Assembly: GCF_019599275.1 (NCBI RefSeq) | Contig: NZ_JAHZTD010000001.1 | Span: 1,736,001-1,800,000 of the forward strand | Reading direction: 5' to 3' | From: Hymenobacter sp. HSC-4F20 | GTDB lineage: Bacteria; Bacteroidota; Bacteroidia; Cytophagales; Hymenobacteraceae | Length of the DNA stretch: 64,000 bases | In this document: positions 7,654 to 15,779 of the stretch, one piece after another | Position numbering within the stretch: position 1 is the stretch's first letter | Layout: every line of letters begins with the position of its first letter | Program-made: the position numbers and the translations under genes | Notes under the pieces: model-generated | The model's input: the letters and a program-made list of their open reading frames with translations, nothing else | What the model was told of the DNA's origin: nothing | Databases searched by the model: none

Positions 7654-9615
7654 TTATTGGGCCGGTGCCGCGGCCGATGCGTTGGCCTGAAATGGGGAGG
7701 CGGGCAGGCCTTCTTTGTTGTAGAGGTTGGCGCCCTCGGGGTTATCGGCCCAGGCGTAGCGCACGGTTACGGGCGTAGGCACGGCCTCGTTCCAGACCAC
7801 CACGGTGTTGCCTTCAATCCGGGCCTGGGCCCACACAAACTTCTTGTCGGGCCCGGCTACGGCAAAATATTTCAGCGGTTCGCCTCCCTTGGCTACCAGG
7901 CCGCTACCCACGCTGGAGAAGCGTAGCGTAGCCTTGTTGCCATTGACTTGCATGGTTTGGTAGAGCGGCCCCGAGGCCACTACCTTTTTCTCGCCGTAGG
8001 CCACTTTTTGGGCGGCCAGGGCCAGGCGATGACCGGGCGTTTGCTTGTCCAGGGGGTGGATGTCGTTCCACTCGCCGGCGTCGGTAATAACGGCCATGCC
8101 GGTGTACGGCACGGCCAGGGTGCGGCGCTGGGCGTCGCGCACGGCGGCCCAGCCACTCTCACCGGGCTCCGGCTTCACGGCCATAAAGTTGGCCAGCTGC
8201 ACGTACAGGAAAGGCAACGCGGGCTGCTGAAACTGCTTGCGCCAGTCCTGAATCAGGCTGGTCATCAGGGCTTCGTAGTCCTGGGGGCGCCCGGCGTTCG
8301 ATTCGCCCTGGTACCAGAGCACGCCCTTGATGGCGTAGGGCAGCACCGGCGCAATCATGCCGTTGAACAGGCCGCCGGGCTGGTACTGGAACGTGGTAGT
8401 GCCCGGCGTGGGCGGCAGGGTAGCGCCCAGCTTGTACTGCCAGGGCCCGCGCAAATCCAGGGTCTGGCCGCCGGCCGTGAGCTGGTACTGCTTATCGAGG
8501 GTAAAGCCGCCGCGCCCGCCGTTGTTGATCAGGCGCACGGTAATCACGTTCTTCCCGCTTTTCAGTACGCCGGGCTTCACCTCGTACTTGCGGGGCGGGT
8601 ACTGGTAGCCCGTGGTGCCCACCAGCTGCCCGTTGATGTAGGTAGAGTCGGCATCCACCAGGGTGCCCAGCTCCAGGCGGGCAGGCTGCCCTACCATGCC
8701 GGCGGGCACCTCCACTTCCTTCCGAAACCACACTACCCCGTTCACCGGGCCCAGGGGTGTTTGCGAGGCCCAGTAGCCGGGCACGCTCATGGTGGCCCAG
8801 CCGCTGGCATCGTACCCGGGCGCCGACCATTTCTGCTGGCCCCGGGCTTCCCCCTGGTCGGCCTGGTAGAGGCGCCGGTACCAGTCGGCTACGGCGGCGC
8901 TTTCGCGCTGCTTGATGCTGGCTACCATTGCGCTGTCCTTGTACTTGGCGCCCTGCTGCTCGTAGGCGGGGAATTGGCGCAGGGCGTCGGCGCTCAGCCA
9001 GGCTTCGGCCGGGGAGCCGCCCACGGCATCCTTGATTAGGCCCACCGGCACCTGGTACTTGGCGTTGATTTCCTTGGCGAAGAAGTAGCCCACGCCCGAG
9101 AACTGCAGCACGGTTTGCGGGTCGGCGGCAATCCACTTGCCCCCGGTTACATCGGTACGGGGCTTCTGGAAGGCGTAGGTCAGGGGCACCTCGTACTGCC
9201 GGATGCGGGGGTTGGCCGCCTCGGCAATAACGGTGGGGTACTTGTCGCGCAGGCGGCTCATGGGCGTCTCCATGTTCGACTGCCCCGACAAGAGCCATAC
9301 ATCCCCGACCAGAATATCCTTCACGCTCAGTGCATTGCTGGCCTTTATGTCTAACTGGTAGGGTCCGCCCGCTTTCATGGCCGGCAGTGTCACGCGCCAC
9401 TGCCCATCGGGGCCGGTGGTAGCCTGGTAGGTTTTGCCCTGAAAAGCCACGCTCACCTTCTCCCCTTTCGCGGCCCAGCCCCAAATACGCACCGGCTGTT
9501 CGCGCTGCAGCACCATCCCGTCGCTCACCAGGCGCGGCAGGCGCACCTGCGCGGCGGCGGGCTGCGCGGCAACTATACCCAACAGCAACAAAGCCTTTAA
9601 TGAATTATGTATCAT
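7654..9615 (-). CDS. Secreted sialate-O-acetylesterase-type (SASA) esterase, probable acetyl xylan esterase
   Basis: The protein has 653 residues with a signal peptide (cleaved near AAAQVRLPRLVSDGMVLQRE). SLLSGQSNMETP holds the nucleophile (S113 in GQSNM), GVLWYQGESNAGRP (about residue 435) is the second SGNH block, and DAGEWNDIHPLDK (about 520) supplies the Asp/His pair. A galactose-binding-like insert (about 270-400, with VVWFRKEVEVP and NVITVRLINNGGRGG) splits the hydrolase domain, as in many Bacteroidota members. The family removes O-acetyl groups. In this xylan locus, acetyl-xylose or acetylated xylo-oligomers are the likely substrates; that is inferred from context. Confidence 0.88.
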   Translation of the reverse strand: MIHNSLKALLLLGIVAAQPAAAQVRLPRLVSDGMVLQREQPVRIWGWAAKGEKVSVAFQGKTYQATTGPDGQWRVTLPAMKAGGPYQLDIKASNALSVKDILVGDVWLLSGQSNMETPMSRLRDKYPTVIAEAANPRIRQYEVPLTYAFQKPRTDVTGGKWIAADPQTVLQFSGVGYFFAKEINAKYQVPVGLIKDAVGGSPAEAWLSADALRQFPAYEQQGAKYKDSAMVASIKQRESAAVADWYRRLYQADQGEARGQQKWSAPGYDASGWATMSVPGYWASQTPLGPVNGVVWFRKEVEVPAGMVGQPARLELGTLVDADSTYINGQLVGTTGYQYPPRKYEVKPGVLKSGKNVITVRLINNGGRGGFTLDKQYQLTAGGQTLDLRGPWQYKLGATLPPTPGTTTFQYQPGGLFNGMIAPVLPYAIKGVLWYQGESNAGRPQDYEALMTSLIQDWRKQFQQPALPFLYVQLANFMAVKPEPGESGWAAVRDAQRRTLAVPYTGMAVITDAGEWNDIHPLDKQTPGHRLALAAQKVAYGEKKVVASGPLYQTMQVNGNKATLRFSSVGSGLVAKGGEPLKYFAVAGPDKKFVWAQARIEGNTVVVWNEAVPTPVTVRYAWADNPEGANLYNKEGLPASPFQANASAAAPAQ

Positions 9616-9670
9616 ACTGGTAGCAGGGTCATTGGGTAAATCAGGCCGGGATGCAGTACCCCCTCATAAA

Positions 9671-9703
9671 TAAGCCGTGATTTCAGAGTGAAATCACGGC
9701 TTA
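9671..9703 (-). terminator. Hairpin between susD and the acetylesterase gene
   Basis: TAAGCCGTGATTTC and GAAATCACGGCTTA form a perfect 14-bp stem with a 5-nt loop; on the minus strand ATTTATG follows. It is likely to end or attenuate the uxuA-to-susD transcript. Confidence 0.7.
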
Positions 9704-9752
9704 CTTTACGTAGTCTTTCTGGCTGTGCAAGCGGTGCATCGCCAGAAAAGAA

Positions 9753-9799
9753 GGCTGAAAAGATTGGCTGCGCGTATGGAGCATCCTGTCTTTTCAGCC
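9753..9799 (-). terminator. Second inverted repeat after susD
   Basis: GGCTGAAAAGA (9753-9763) and TCTTTTCAGCC (9789-9799) are perfect inverted repeats with a 25-nt loop. Just before, CGGGCTATTAATAGCCCG (9809-9826) is a palindrome that contains the susD stop and a second stop (TAATAG). With 9671-9703 this makes three dyads within 160 bp after susD. Confidence 0.45.
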
Positions 9800-9815
9800 C
9801 TTTTCCATCGGGCTA

Positions 9816-11765
9816 TTAATAGCCCGGGTTTTGGTAGGCGGCTTTCACTTCGGCCGATACGTCCATGCGGTCAAGCTGGACCTGCGGAATGGGGCGCAGG
9901 TAGTGGTAGGGCTGAATGGTGCGCGTCACGGTAGTGGGGGTATGGTCGCCGTAGTTGTTGCCCCCGATGCGGTAGGTAGAAGCCAGCTCATTCCACTTCT
10001 GGGTGCGCACCAGATCATACCAGCGGTAGCCTTCGCCGTAGTACTCGCGCGAGCGTTCCGCCAGGATGTAGTTGATGTCGATAGTGGCCGGCGTGGCCGC
10101 TACCATCGCCGCGCTGTTGTCCTGCACCTTGGCCACGTTGCCGTTGTTGTCGAAACGCCACTTGCCAGCCCGGGCCCGGATAACGTTGATCAGCTCTCTG
10201 GCCCCCTGGCCTGCTTTGGGCGTTGCGCCTTTCACTGCGGCCTCAGCGGCTACAAAGTACAGCTCCGAGAATTTGGCAATGTTGAACGGGCGGGTGCTGG
10301 CGGCGTTGGGCTGCCCCAGACCAGTGCCATTGTCCGTACGATACGGGCCGAGCTTCCAAAGGCCCGGATACACAATTCTGCTGATGCCACTCGGCGAAAT
10401 CACATAGTCGGCCCGGCCGGGAAGCGTTCCGGCGCCTATGTTGCTCGTACCGGCCCCAGTCGGGTAGGTAATAGCAGTGGTAGGCTCTGCAGGCAGGAAG
10501 GTCAGGATGGGGCTACCCGGGGTTACGGGTAGGTTGTTGGCGTTGTACAGGGTTTGCGCAGCTACTCCGCCCTTGGGCCAGTTCCCGCGGTACACCGTGG
10601 TAAAGGTGCCATCGAAACGAGAGTCGTTCGTTTTGTCGGCAAAGGTGTTCTCGATGGCGTTGATGGTAGGAGCCATACGGGTCCAGGGGCGGCCCAGGGG
10701 CTGCACGGCTTCCCGCTGAACGGAAGATACCGGGCCGGTTCCGTTGGCATTGGTGGCGCTGCGGATGTTGGTATAGTTCCAGGTCATCATCCAGCCCGCA
10801 AAGTTGTCCGGGGCCCCGCCGTTACCGAAGGTCAGGCTGCCGCCATTGTACAGCTCGCTCGATTCGGTGTGGTCCGCGAACAGCATCATTTCCGCGTTGC
10901 GGTCATTGGTCGCCAGGTTTACATCGTAGTACGTTGGCTGCAACCGGAACTGACCGGGGTTCTCAATGCCGGCTATGGCCACATCGTACGCCTGCTGGTA
11001 GTAATACTGGGGGGTGCGGCCGGCCGGATCGGTTCGTTGCGCCTGCGGGAAGGTTGGGATGTTGTTCGGGTTTTCAAGCCACCAGGCGTAGGTAAGGTAG
11101 GCTTTGGCCAGGTACAGGCGGGCCAGCGTTTTCGTAGCCCCCCCTATCACCCGCGGATTCGCCGGCAAGTCGGTAACAGCCTGCAGCAGATCCGGGAAAA
11201 TAGCTTTGGTGTACACCTCGGGTACGGTATTGCGAACCGAGGTTCTGATGGGGTTGGTGTTGAACTCCAGCTCGCCGGCTCCCAGGTCCAGCGGAACCCC
11301 GCCAAACGTCTGCACCAGCATGAAGTAGTCGAAGGCGCGGAAAAACCGGGCTTCGGCAACCAGCGCCGGTGAGATAGTGCCTACTGCACTGGCATTCTTG
11401 ATAATGCCGCTAGCCGTGTTGATGTTGGGGAAAGCCGCCGTCCACAGCCGGTCGGCCCGGCTGTTGTTGGCATTCAGCGCCGCCCGGCCCGAGAAGTCCA
11501 TGGCCAGGAAGTTCTCGTCCGCGTCCCGGCCGTAGGTTACTTCATCCGTGCCCGTGAGGGTAGTGTTATAGAAGTAGGCATCCCCGTAGATGTAGCGCAA
11601 GTGCGCGTACATGGAGGTCAGTCCCCCACTAACGCCTCTTTCCGTCTGGAAGAAGCCCGGCTCGTAGATACTCCGGGGCTCTTCATCCAAAATATCTGAG
11701 CACCCCGCCGTAGACATCGAGACGACGGCCGCTCCAATCAAGAATTTTATGTTAAGACTTTTCAT
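9816..11765 (-). CDS. susD: SusD/RagB-family outer-membrane glycan-binding lipoprotein
   Basis: The protein has 649 residues. The N-terminus MKSLNIKFLIGAAVVSMSTAGC is a lipoprotein signal with the lipid-bearing C22, followed by SDILDEEPRS typical of SusD. Helical TPR-like segments (FRAFDYFMLVQTFGGVPLDL, LARLYLAKAYLTYAWW) and the C-terminal block YILAERSREYYGEGYRWYDLVRT match RagB/SusD. It covers the SusC pore and binds xylo-oligosaccharides at the cell surface. It starts 12 bp after susC, so the pair is translated from one message. Confidence 0.96.
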   Translation of the reverse strand: MKSLNIKFLIGAAVVSMSTAGCSDILDEEPRSIYEPGFFQTERGVSGGLTSMYAHLRYIYGDAYFYNTTLTGTDEVTYGRDADENFLAMDFSGRAALNANNSRADRLWTAAFPNINTASGIIKNASAVGTISPALVAEARFFRAFDYFMLVQTFGGVPLDLGAGELEFNTNPIRTSVRNTVPEVYTKAIFPDLLQAVTDLPANPRVIGGATKTLARLYLAKAYLTYAWWLENPNNIPTFPQAQRTDPAGRTPQYYYQQAYDVAIAGIENPGQFRLQPTYYDVNLATNDRNAEMMLFADHTESSELYNGGSLTFGNGGAPDNFAGWMMTWNYTNIRSATNANGTGPVSSVQREAVQPLGRPWTRMAPTINAIENTFADKTNDSRFDGTFTTVYRGNWPKGGVAAQTLYNANNLPVTPGSPILTFLPAEPTTAITYPTGAGTSNIGAGTLPGRADYVISPSGISRIVYPGLWKLGPYRTDNGTGLGQPNAASTRPFNIAKFSELYFVAAEAAVKGATPKAGQGARELINVIRARAGKWRFDNNGNVAKVQDNSAAMVAATPATIDINYILAERSREYYGEGYRWYDLVRTQKWNELASTYRIGGNNYGDHTPTTVTRTIQPYHYLRPIPQVQLDRMDVSAEVKAAYQNPGY

Positions 11766-11777
11766 TGTCCTGTTTGC

Positions 11778-14700
11778 TTAGAAAGTAAGATTCAGACCGG
11801 CCAGGTAGGTACGGGTTGCCGGGGCGTTGGTGCCCAGCGTGAGGATGCGCCGTGGGTACGACGTGGTAACGGCCGCATTTTCGTCGCCGAATGAGTTGGT
11901 CTCCGGGTCCATGCCCGACTCCTTCTTGTAAGGGGAGAACACTACGAAGGGGTTCTGGGCCGTTACGTACAGCCGCAAGCGGCTTACCCCGGCGTTCTTC
12001 AGCCACGCGTTGTTGTCGAAGTTATAGCCCAGGGAGATGGTGCGTACCTTCAGGTAGGAAGCATCAAAGTAGCCCAGGGTAGAGCCGTATTTCGGGTTGT
12101 CGCCGCTGGCCAGGCCACCGGGTTTCGGGTACTTGGCATCCCGGTTATCGGGCGTCCAGTAGTCTACTTTCACGTTCCCGCGCCGGCCGTTCAGCATGTT
12201 GAGGTAACCGGAGGAGCCGTAGAGGGTGCTGTTGAGCAGGCCGCCGTTCTGAAAGGCACCTACGGCACTTAAATCAAACCCTTTGTAGGCTACCCGGGTG
12301 TTGAAACCACCCTGGAAGTTGGGGTTTACGTCCAGAATCTGACGGTCCTGGGGACCAATGGCTCGGGTAGGGGTACCATCGGCGTTGTATCCGCCCGTGT
12401 ATTTCACCTTAATCATCCCCACGTTGCCGCCGGGCTCCAGAATGTTCCGGTACGGATCTTCTTCCTGCCACAACCCTATTTTCTCGTAATCATAGATTAC
12501 GTTGATGGGTTTGCCCACAAACCACCAGTTGTTTTCGTCCCGGTCCTGCGTTCCGGCCAGCGACACAATCTTGTTACGGTTGGCGTAGATGTTGAACCCA
12601 GCTTCCCAGGTCCAGCCATTGAGGTTTTCCAGGATGGTGCCGTTCAGAGAAAGCTCTATGCCTTTGTTCTGGGTAGCACCGATGTTGGCCGTGTAGCTAT
12701 CCACGCCCGAAGTGGGAGGCAGCGGCAGCCCAAGCAAAATATCCTCGGTGTCGGTGATGTAGTATTCAACGGTACCGGACAGACGGTTTTTCAGGACCGC
12801 GAAATCCAGGCCGTAGTTCCAGGTTTTAGAGTACTCCCACCCCAGGTTGGGGTTAGGCAGCTGGCTCACAAACAGACCCGTCTGGTAGTTAGTAGGACCG
12901 AAATTGTACGGTCGGGTGGCCAGCAGTCCAAGCGTAGAATACGGGTTGATAGACTGGTTTGAGGTTCTGCCGTAACCGGCCCGCAGCTTCAGCATGTTCA
13001 CGGCTGAAATATTCTGCATAAACGACTCTCTGGCTATGTTCCAGCCCACCGACACGGCAGGGTAGGTATTCCACTTGTGACCCGGCGCTAGGCGCGAGGA
13101 CCCGTCGGAACGAACCGTGGCCGTCAGCAGATACCGGTCGTCGTAGGAGTACATCACCCGGCCCATGTAGGATATCAGTCCGCTTTTGGTGTACTGCTGA
13201 TCACCAGGCGCTACAATTATTTCGCCAGCGGCCAGCCCCAGGTTGTAGTACTGGAAGTCGTCGGAGGGAATATCGCGGGCTGCAATGCGCGACCGGTTGA
13301 ATTTTGTGTCGGAGGCCGAGTACAGACCTACCACGTTTATCGTGTGCTTCTCCGCAAAGGTGCGGTCATAGGACAGGATGTTCTCAACGGTCCAGTCGGT
13401 AGTGACCTGGTTGCTTACGGAGGCCGTAGAAGCCGTAGTGGGGGTAGCCGAGTTGATACCCTGCCCGGTATACGCACCACCCTGGCTCTGCCGATAGTTT
13501 ACGCCCAGGTTAATCCGGTACTTCAGCCCATCCACTCCCGGAATTTGAGCTTCGCCGAAGATAGTATTGTAGGTGGCCAACGACCGGGTTTCACTCAACC
13601 ATCTGTCTTTATTGGCCTCCACCACATCTCTGTTGTACACCCACTGCTCATCCAGCGGCATCCGGATGGTTCTTTTCAGCGTGCCATCGGCGTTGTACGG
13701 GTTGGCAATTGGCGAGGAGTTCAGCACCCCGTACAGCCCCACGTTGGAGCCTTCCGACAAGCTGTAGCTGTTATTGGTCGTGAAGCCCAACCGGATGTAC
13801 TTGCCCACTCCCTGGTCCAGGGTGCCGCGCATGGAATAGCGGGTGTACTGCTGGGTAGGGATTACGCCCTCTTCCTGGTAATAGCCCGCGTTGAAATTAT
13901 ACCGGCCGTTCTCAGTACCGCCAGAAACCCCCAGGTTGTGGTTCGACTGGATGCCGGTGCGGTATAACATATCCTGCCAATCGGTATTCACGTCGTCGGC
14001 CTCGTCCAGGGCGTTGGTATACACGCCCGCCGCTTTTCGAAGCGCCACAAACTCGGGCCCGCTCATCATGGGGTACTTGGCGAAAAGGGTTTTAGCGCCC
14101 ACAAACCCATCATAGGTGATTTGTGGCTTCTGGCCGGTTTTACCCCCCTTAGTGGTTATCAGGATAACGCCGTTCGCCCCCCGAGACCCGTAGATAGCCG
14201 TGGCAGACGCATCCTTCAGGATGTCCACACTCTGAATATCATTGGGGTTGATGTCACCGATTGACCCCGGGAACGGAATCCCATCCAGTACTACCAACGG
14301 ATCATTGCTGGCCGAAAGCGAGCGGGTACCGCGGATCCGAATTTGCGTGGTAGCGCCTGGCTGGGAGGAGGACTGCGAAAACTGTACCCCTGGCAAACGG
14401 CCTTGCAAGGCCTGGGTGATGTTAGCCGATGGCACTTCGCGCAGGGCTTCTCCATTAATAGAAGCCACGGAGCCCGTTACGGCTTCTGCTTTCTGCGTGC
14501 CGTAGCCTACCACCACTACCTCGTTCAGGGCCTTGGCATCGGTGGCAAGCGCTACGTCGAACGTGGTGTTGGCGCCGATGGGCCGCTCTACCGGCGTGTA
14601 GCCAATGGCCGAGAACACCAGGGTAGTGCCGCCAGCCGGTGCCTGCACCGAGAAGGAGCCGTCGGTGCCGGTAGAAGCTCCCGCGGAGGTGCCTTTCACC

Positions 14701-14879
14701 AGCACCGTCACGCCCGGGATACCCTCGCCGGTAGCCTGATCCGTAACGCGGCCCGTGATGGTGCGGGCCGATTGCGCCTGCGCTTGCGTAGGGGCCAGCA
14801 GCGCGCCAGCCAGGGGCAGGCCAGCAGCAAGCAGCGGCCAACCCAGCCCAAGGGCCGATTTTCGTATAGTTGATTGCAT
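11778..14879 (-). CDS. susC: SusC/RagA-family TonB-dependent transporter
   Basis: The protein has 1033 residues: a signal peptide ending AQAQ, a carboxypeptidase-D-like regulatory domain (RTITGRVTDQATGEGIPGVT, about 39-120), the SusC signature NEVVVVGYGTQK, a plug domain (about 125-240) and a 22-strand barrel ending with a terminal Phe (LNLTF). No N-terminal FecR-interacting extension is present, which agrees with control by a LacI-type protein rather than an anti-sigma pair. It imports glycan oligomers across the outer membrane using TonB energy. It lies 56 bp after the SDR gene in the same direction. Confidence 0.97.
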   Translation of the reverse strand: MQSTIRKSALGLGWPLLAAGLPLAGALLAPTQAQAQSARTITGRVTDQATGEGIPGVTVLVKGTSAGASTGTDGSFSVQAPAGGTTLVFSAIGYTPVERPIGANTTFDVALATDAKALNEVVVVGYGTQKAEAVTGSVASINGEALREVPSANITQALQGRLPGVQFSQSSSQPGATTQIRIRGTRSLSASNDPLVVLDGIPFPGSIGDINPNDIQSVDILKDASATAIYGSRGANGVILITTKGGKTGQKPQITYDGFVGAKTLFAKYPMMSGPEFVALRKAAGVYTNALDEADDVNTDWQDMLYRTGIQSNHNLGVSGGTENGRYNFNAGYYQEEGVIPTQQYTRYSMRGTLDQGVGKYIRLGFTTNNSYSLSEGSNVGLYGVLNSSPIANPYNADGTLKRTIRMPLDEQWVYNRDVVEANKDRWLSETRSLATYNTIFGEAQIPGVDGLKYRINLGVNYRQSQGGAYTGQGINSATPTTASTASVSNQVTTDWTVENILSYDRTFAEKHTINVVGLYSASDTKFNRSRIAARDIPSDDFQYYNLGLAAGEIIVAPGDQQYTKSGLISYMGRVMYSYDDRYLLTATVRSDGSSRLAPGHKWNTYPAVSVGWNIARESFMQNISAVNMLKLRAGYGRTSNQSINPYSTLGLLATRPYNFGPTNYQTGLFVSQLPNPNLGWEYSKTWNYGLDFAVLKNRLSGTVEYYITDTEDILLGLPLPPTSGVDSYTANIGATQNKGIELSLNGTILENLNGWTWEAGFNIYANRNKIVSLAGTQDRDENNWWFVGKPINVIYDYEKIGLWQEEDPYRNILEPGGNVGMIKVKYTGGYNADGTPTRAIGPQDRQILDVNPNFQGGFNTRVAYKGFDLSAVGAFQNGGLLNSTLYGSSGYLNMLNGRRGNVKVDYWTPDNRDAKYPKPGGLASGDNPKYGSTLGYFDASYLKVRTISLGYNFDNNAWLKNAGVSRLRLYVTAQNPFVVFSPYKKESGMDPETNSFGDENAAVTTSYPRRILTLGTNAPATRTYLAGLNLTF

Positions 14880-14935
14880 GAGGAGTGGGAACTTTAAAAT
14901 TGTGGGATGTTGCAGGTAGCCCGGTGGAGCGGGCG

Positions 14936-15748
14936 CTAAAAGCCAATGGAATTGCCGCCGTCCACGGGCAGGGAGGCCCCGGTAATGTAGCGGGCGGCCT
15001 CGGAGGCCAGGAACACAGCTGCGTGGCCGATATCAGAAGGCTGGCCGAACTTGCCCATGGGCGTGCGGCGCATGGCCCGGTCGCGGCGGTCGGGGTCGGA
15101 GTTCATAGCCGTGCGGCTCATTTCGGTTTCGATGAAGCCGGGGGCAATGGCATTCACGCGCACGTTGTGCTTGGAGAACTCCGAGGCCAGCACCTTCACC
15201 ATGCCCTCTACCGCCGACTTGGAAGCGGCGTAGGCCACTACCCTATCGATGCCGTAGTAGGCCGCCATGGAGGAAATCATCAGAATCACGCCGCTTTGGC
15301 GCTCCACCATGCGGCGGGCACACACCCGGGTCAGGGCAAACACGGCGTTCAGGTTGGTGTGGATAATGCGACTGAATTCCTCGTCGGTCACGTCCAGGGC
15401 CGGTTTTTTCATGTTGATGCCGGCGTTGTTGACCAGAATATCCAGGGGGCCGTGGGTAACTTCAATTTGCTCCACTAGGTCTTCCAGGGTATCCAGCTCG
15501 CACACATCGTTGGTGAGGTAGTGCACGGAAGCGCCCAAGTCGGCCACGGCTTCCTGGAGCACGGACTCGCGGCGGCCCGTGATGATGACGGTAGCGCCAG
15601 CGGTAGCCATGCAACGGGCTATTTCCAGCCCGATGCCGGTGCCGCCACCGGTGATGAGGGCCAGCTTACCTTCCAAAGAAAACGGATTGGGCTGATGCTG
15701 GCCGTTGGGCTGGGTATGCGGAGAAACGAAGAGCTCGATGTGTGCCAT
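14936..15748 (-). CDS. SDR oxidoreductase, probable fructuronate reductase (D-mannonate oxidoreductase)
   Basis: The ATG at 15748 gives 270 residues; longer reading to 15898 would run into the GH67 gene and lacks SDR-like sequence. The NAD(P)-binding motif TGGGTGIG is at 33-40, NNAG at 107-110, catalytic Ser near 159 and YAASK with Y173/K177. The C-terminus ITGASLPVDGGNSIGF is classical. It sits between GH67 and susC, downstream of uxuA. An SDR here would supply the missing UxuB step, converting fructuronate to mannonate before UxuA acts. The sequence also resembles gluconate 5-dehydrogenase/KduD-type enzymes, so substrate is inferred from context. Confidence 0.85.
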   Translation of the reverse strand: MAHIELFVSPHTQPNGQHQPNPFSLEGKLALITGGGTGIGLEIARCMATAGATVIITGRRESVLQEAVADLGASVHYLTNDVCELDTLEDLVEQIEVTHGPLDILVNNAGINMKKPALDVTDEEFSRIIHTNLNAVFALTRVCARRMVERQSGVILMISSMAAYYGIDRVVAYAASKSAVEGMVKVLASEFSKHNVRVNAIAPGFIETEMSRTAMNSDPDRRDRAMRRTPMGKFGQPSDIGHAAVFLASEAARYITGASLPVDGGNSIGF

Positions 15749-15779
15749 GCGAGAAAAAATGAGGCTGTGCGAAGAAGTT

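Noticed and set aside
13344..13967. Plus-strand reading of 207 codons inside susC
   Set aside because: Antisense shadow of a firm TonB-dependent transporter gene.
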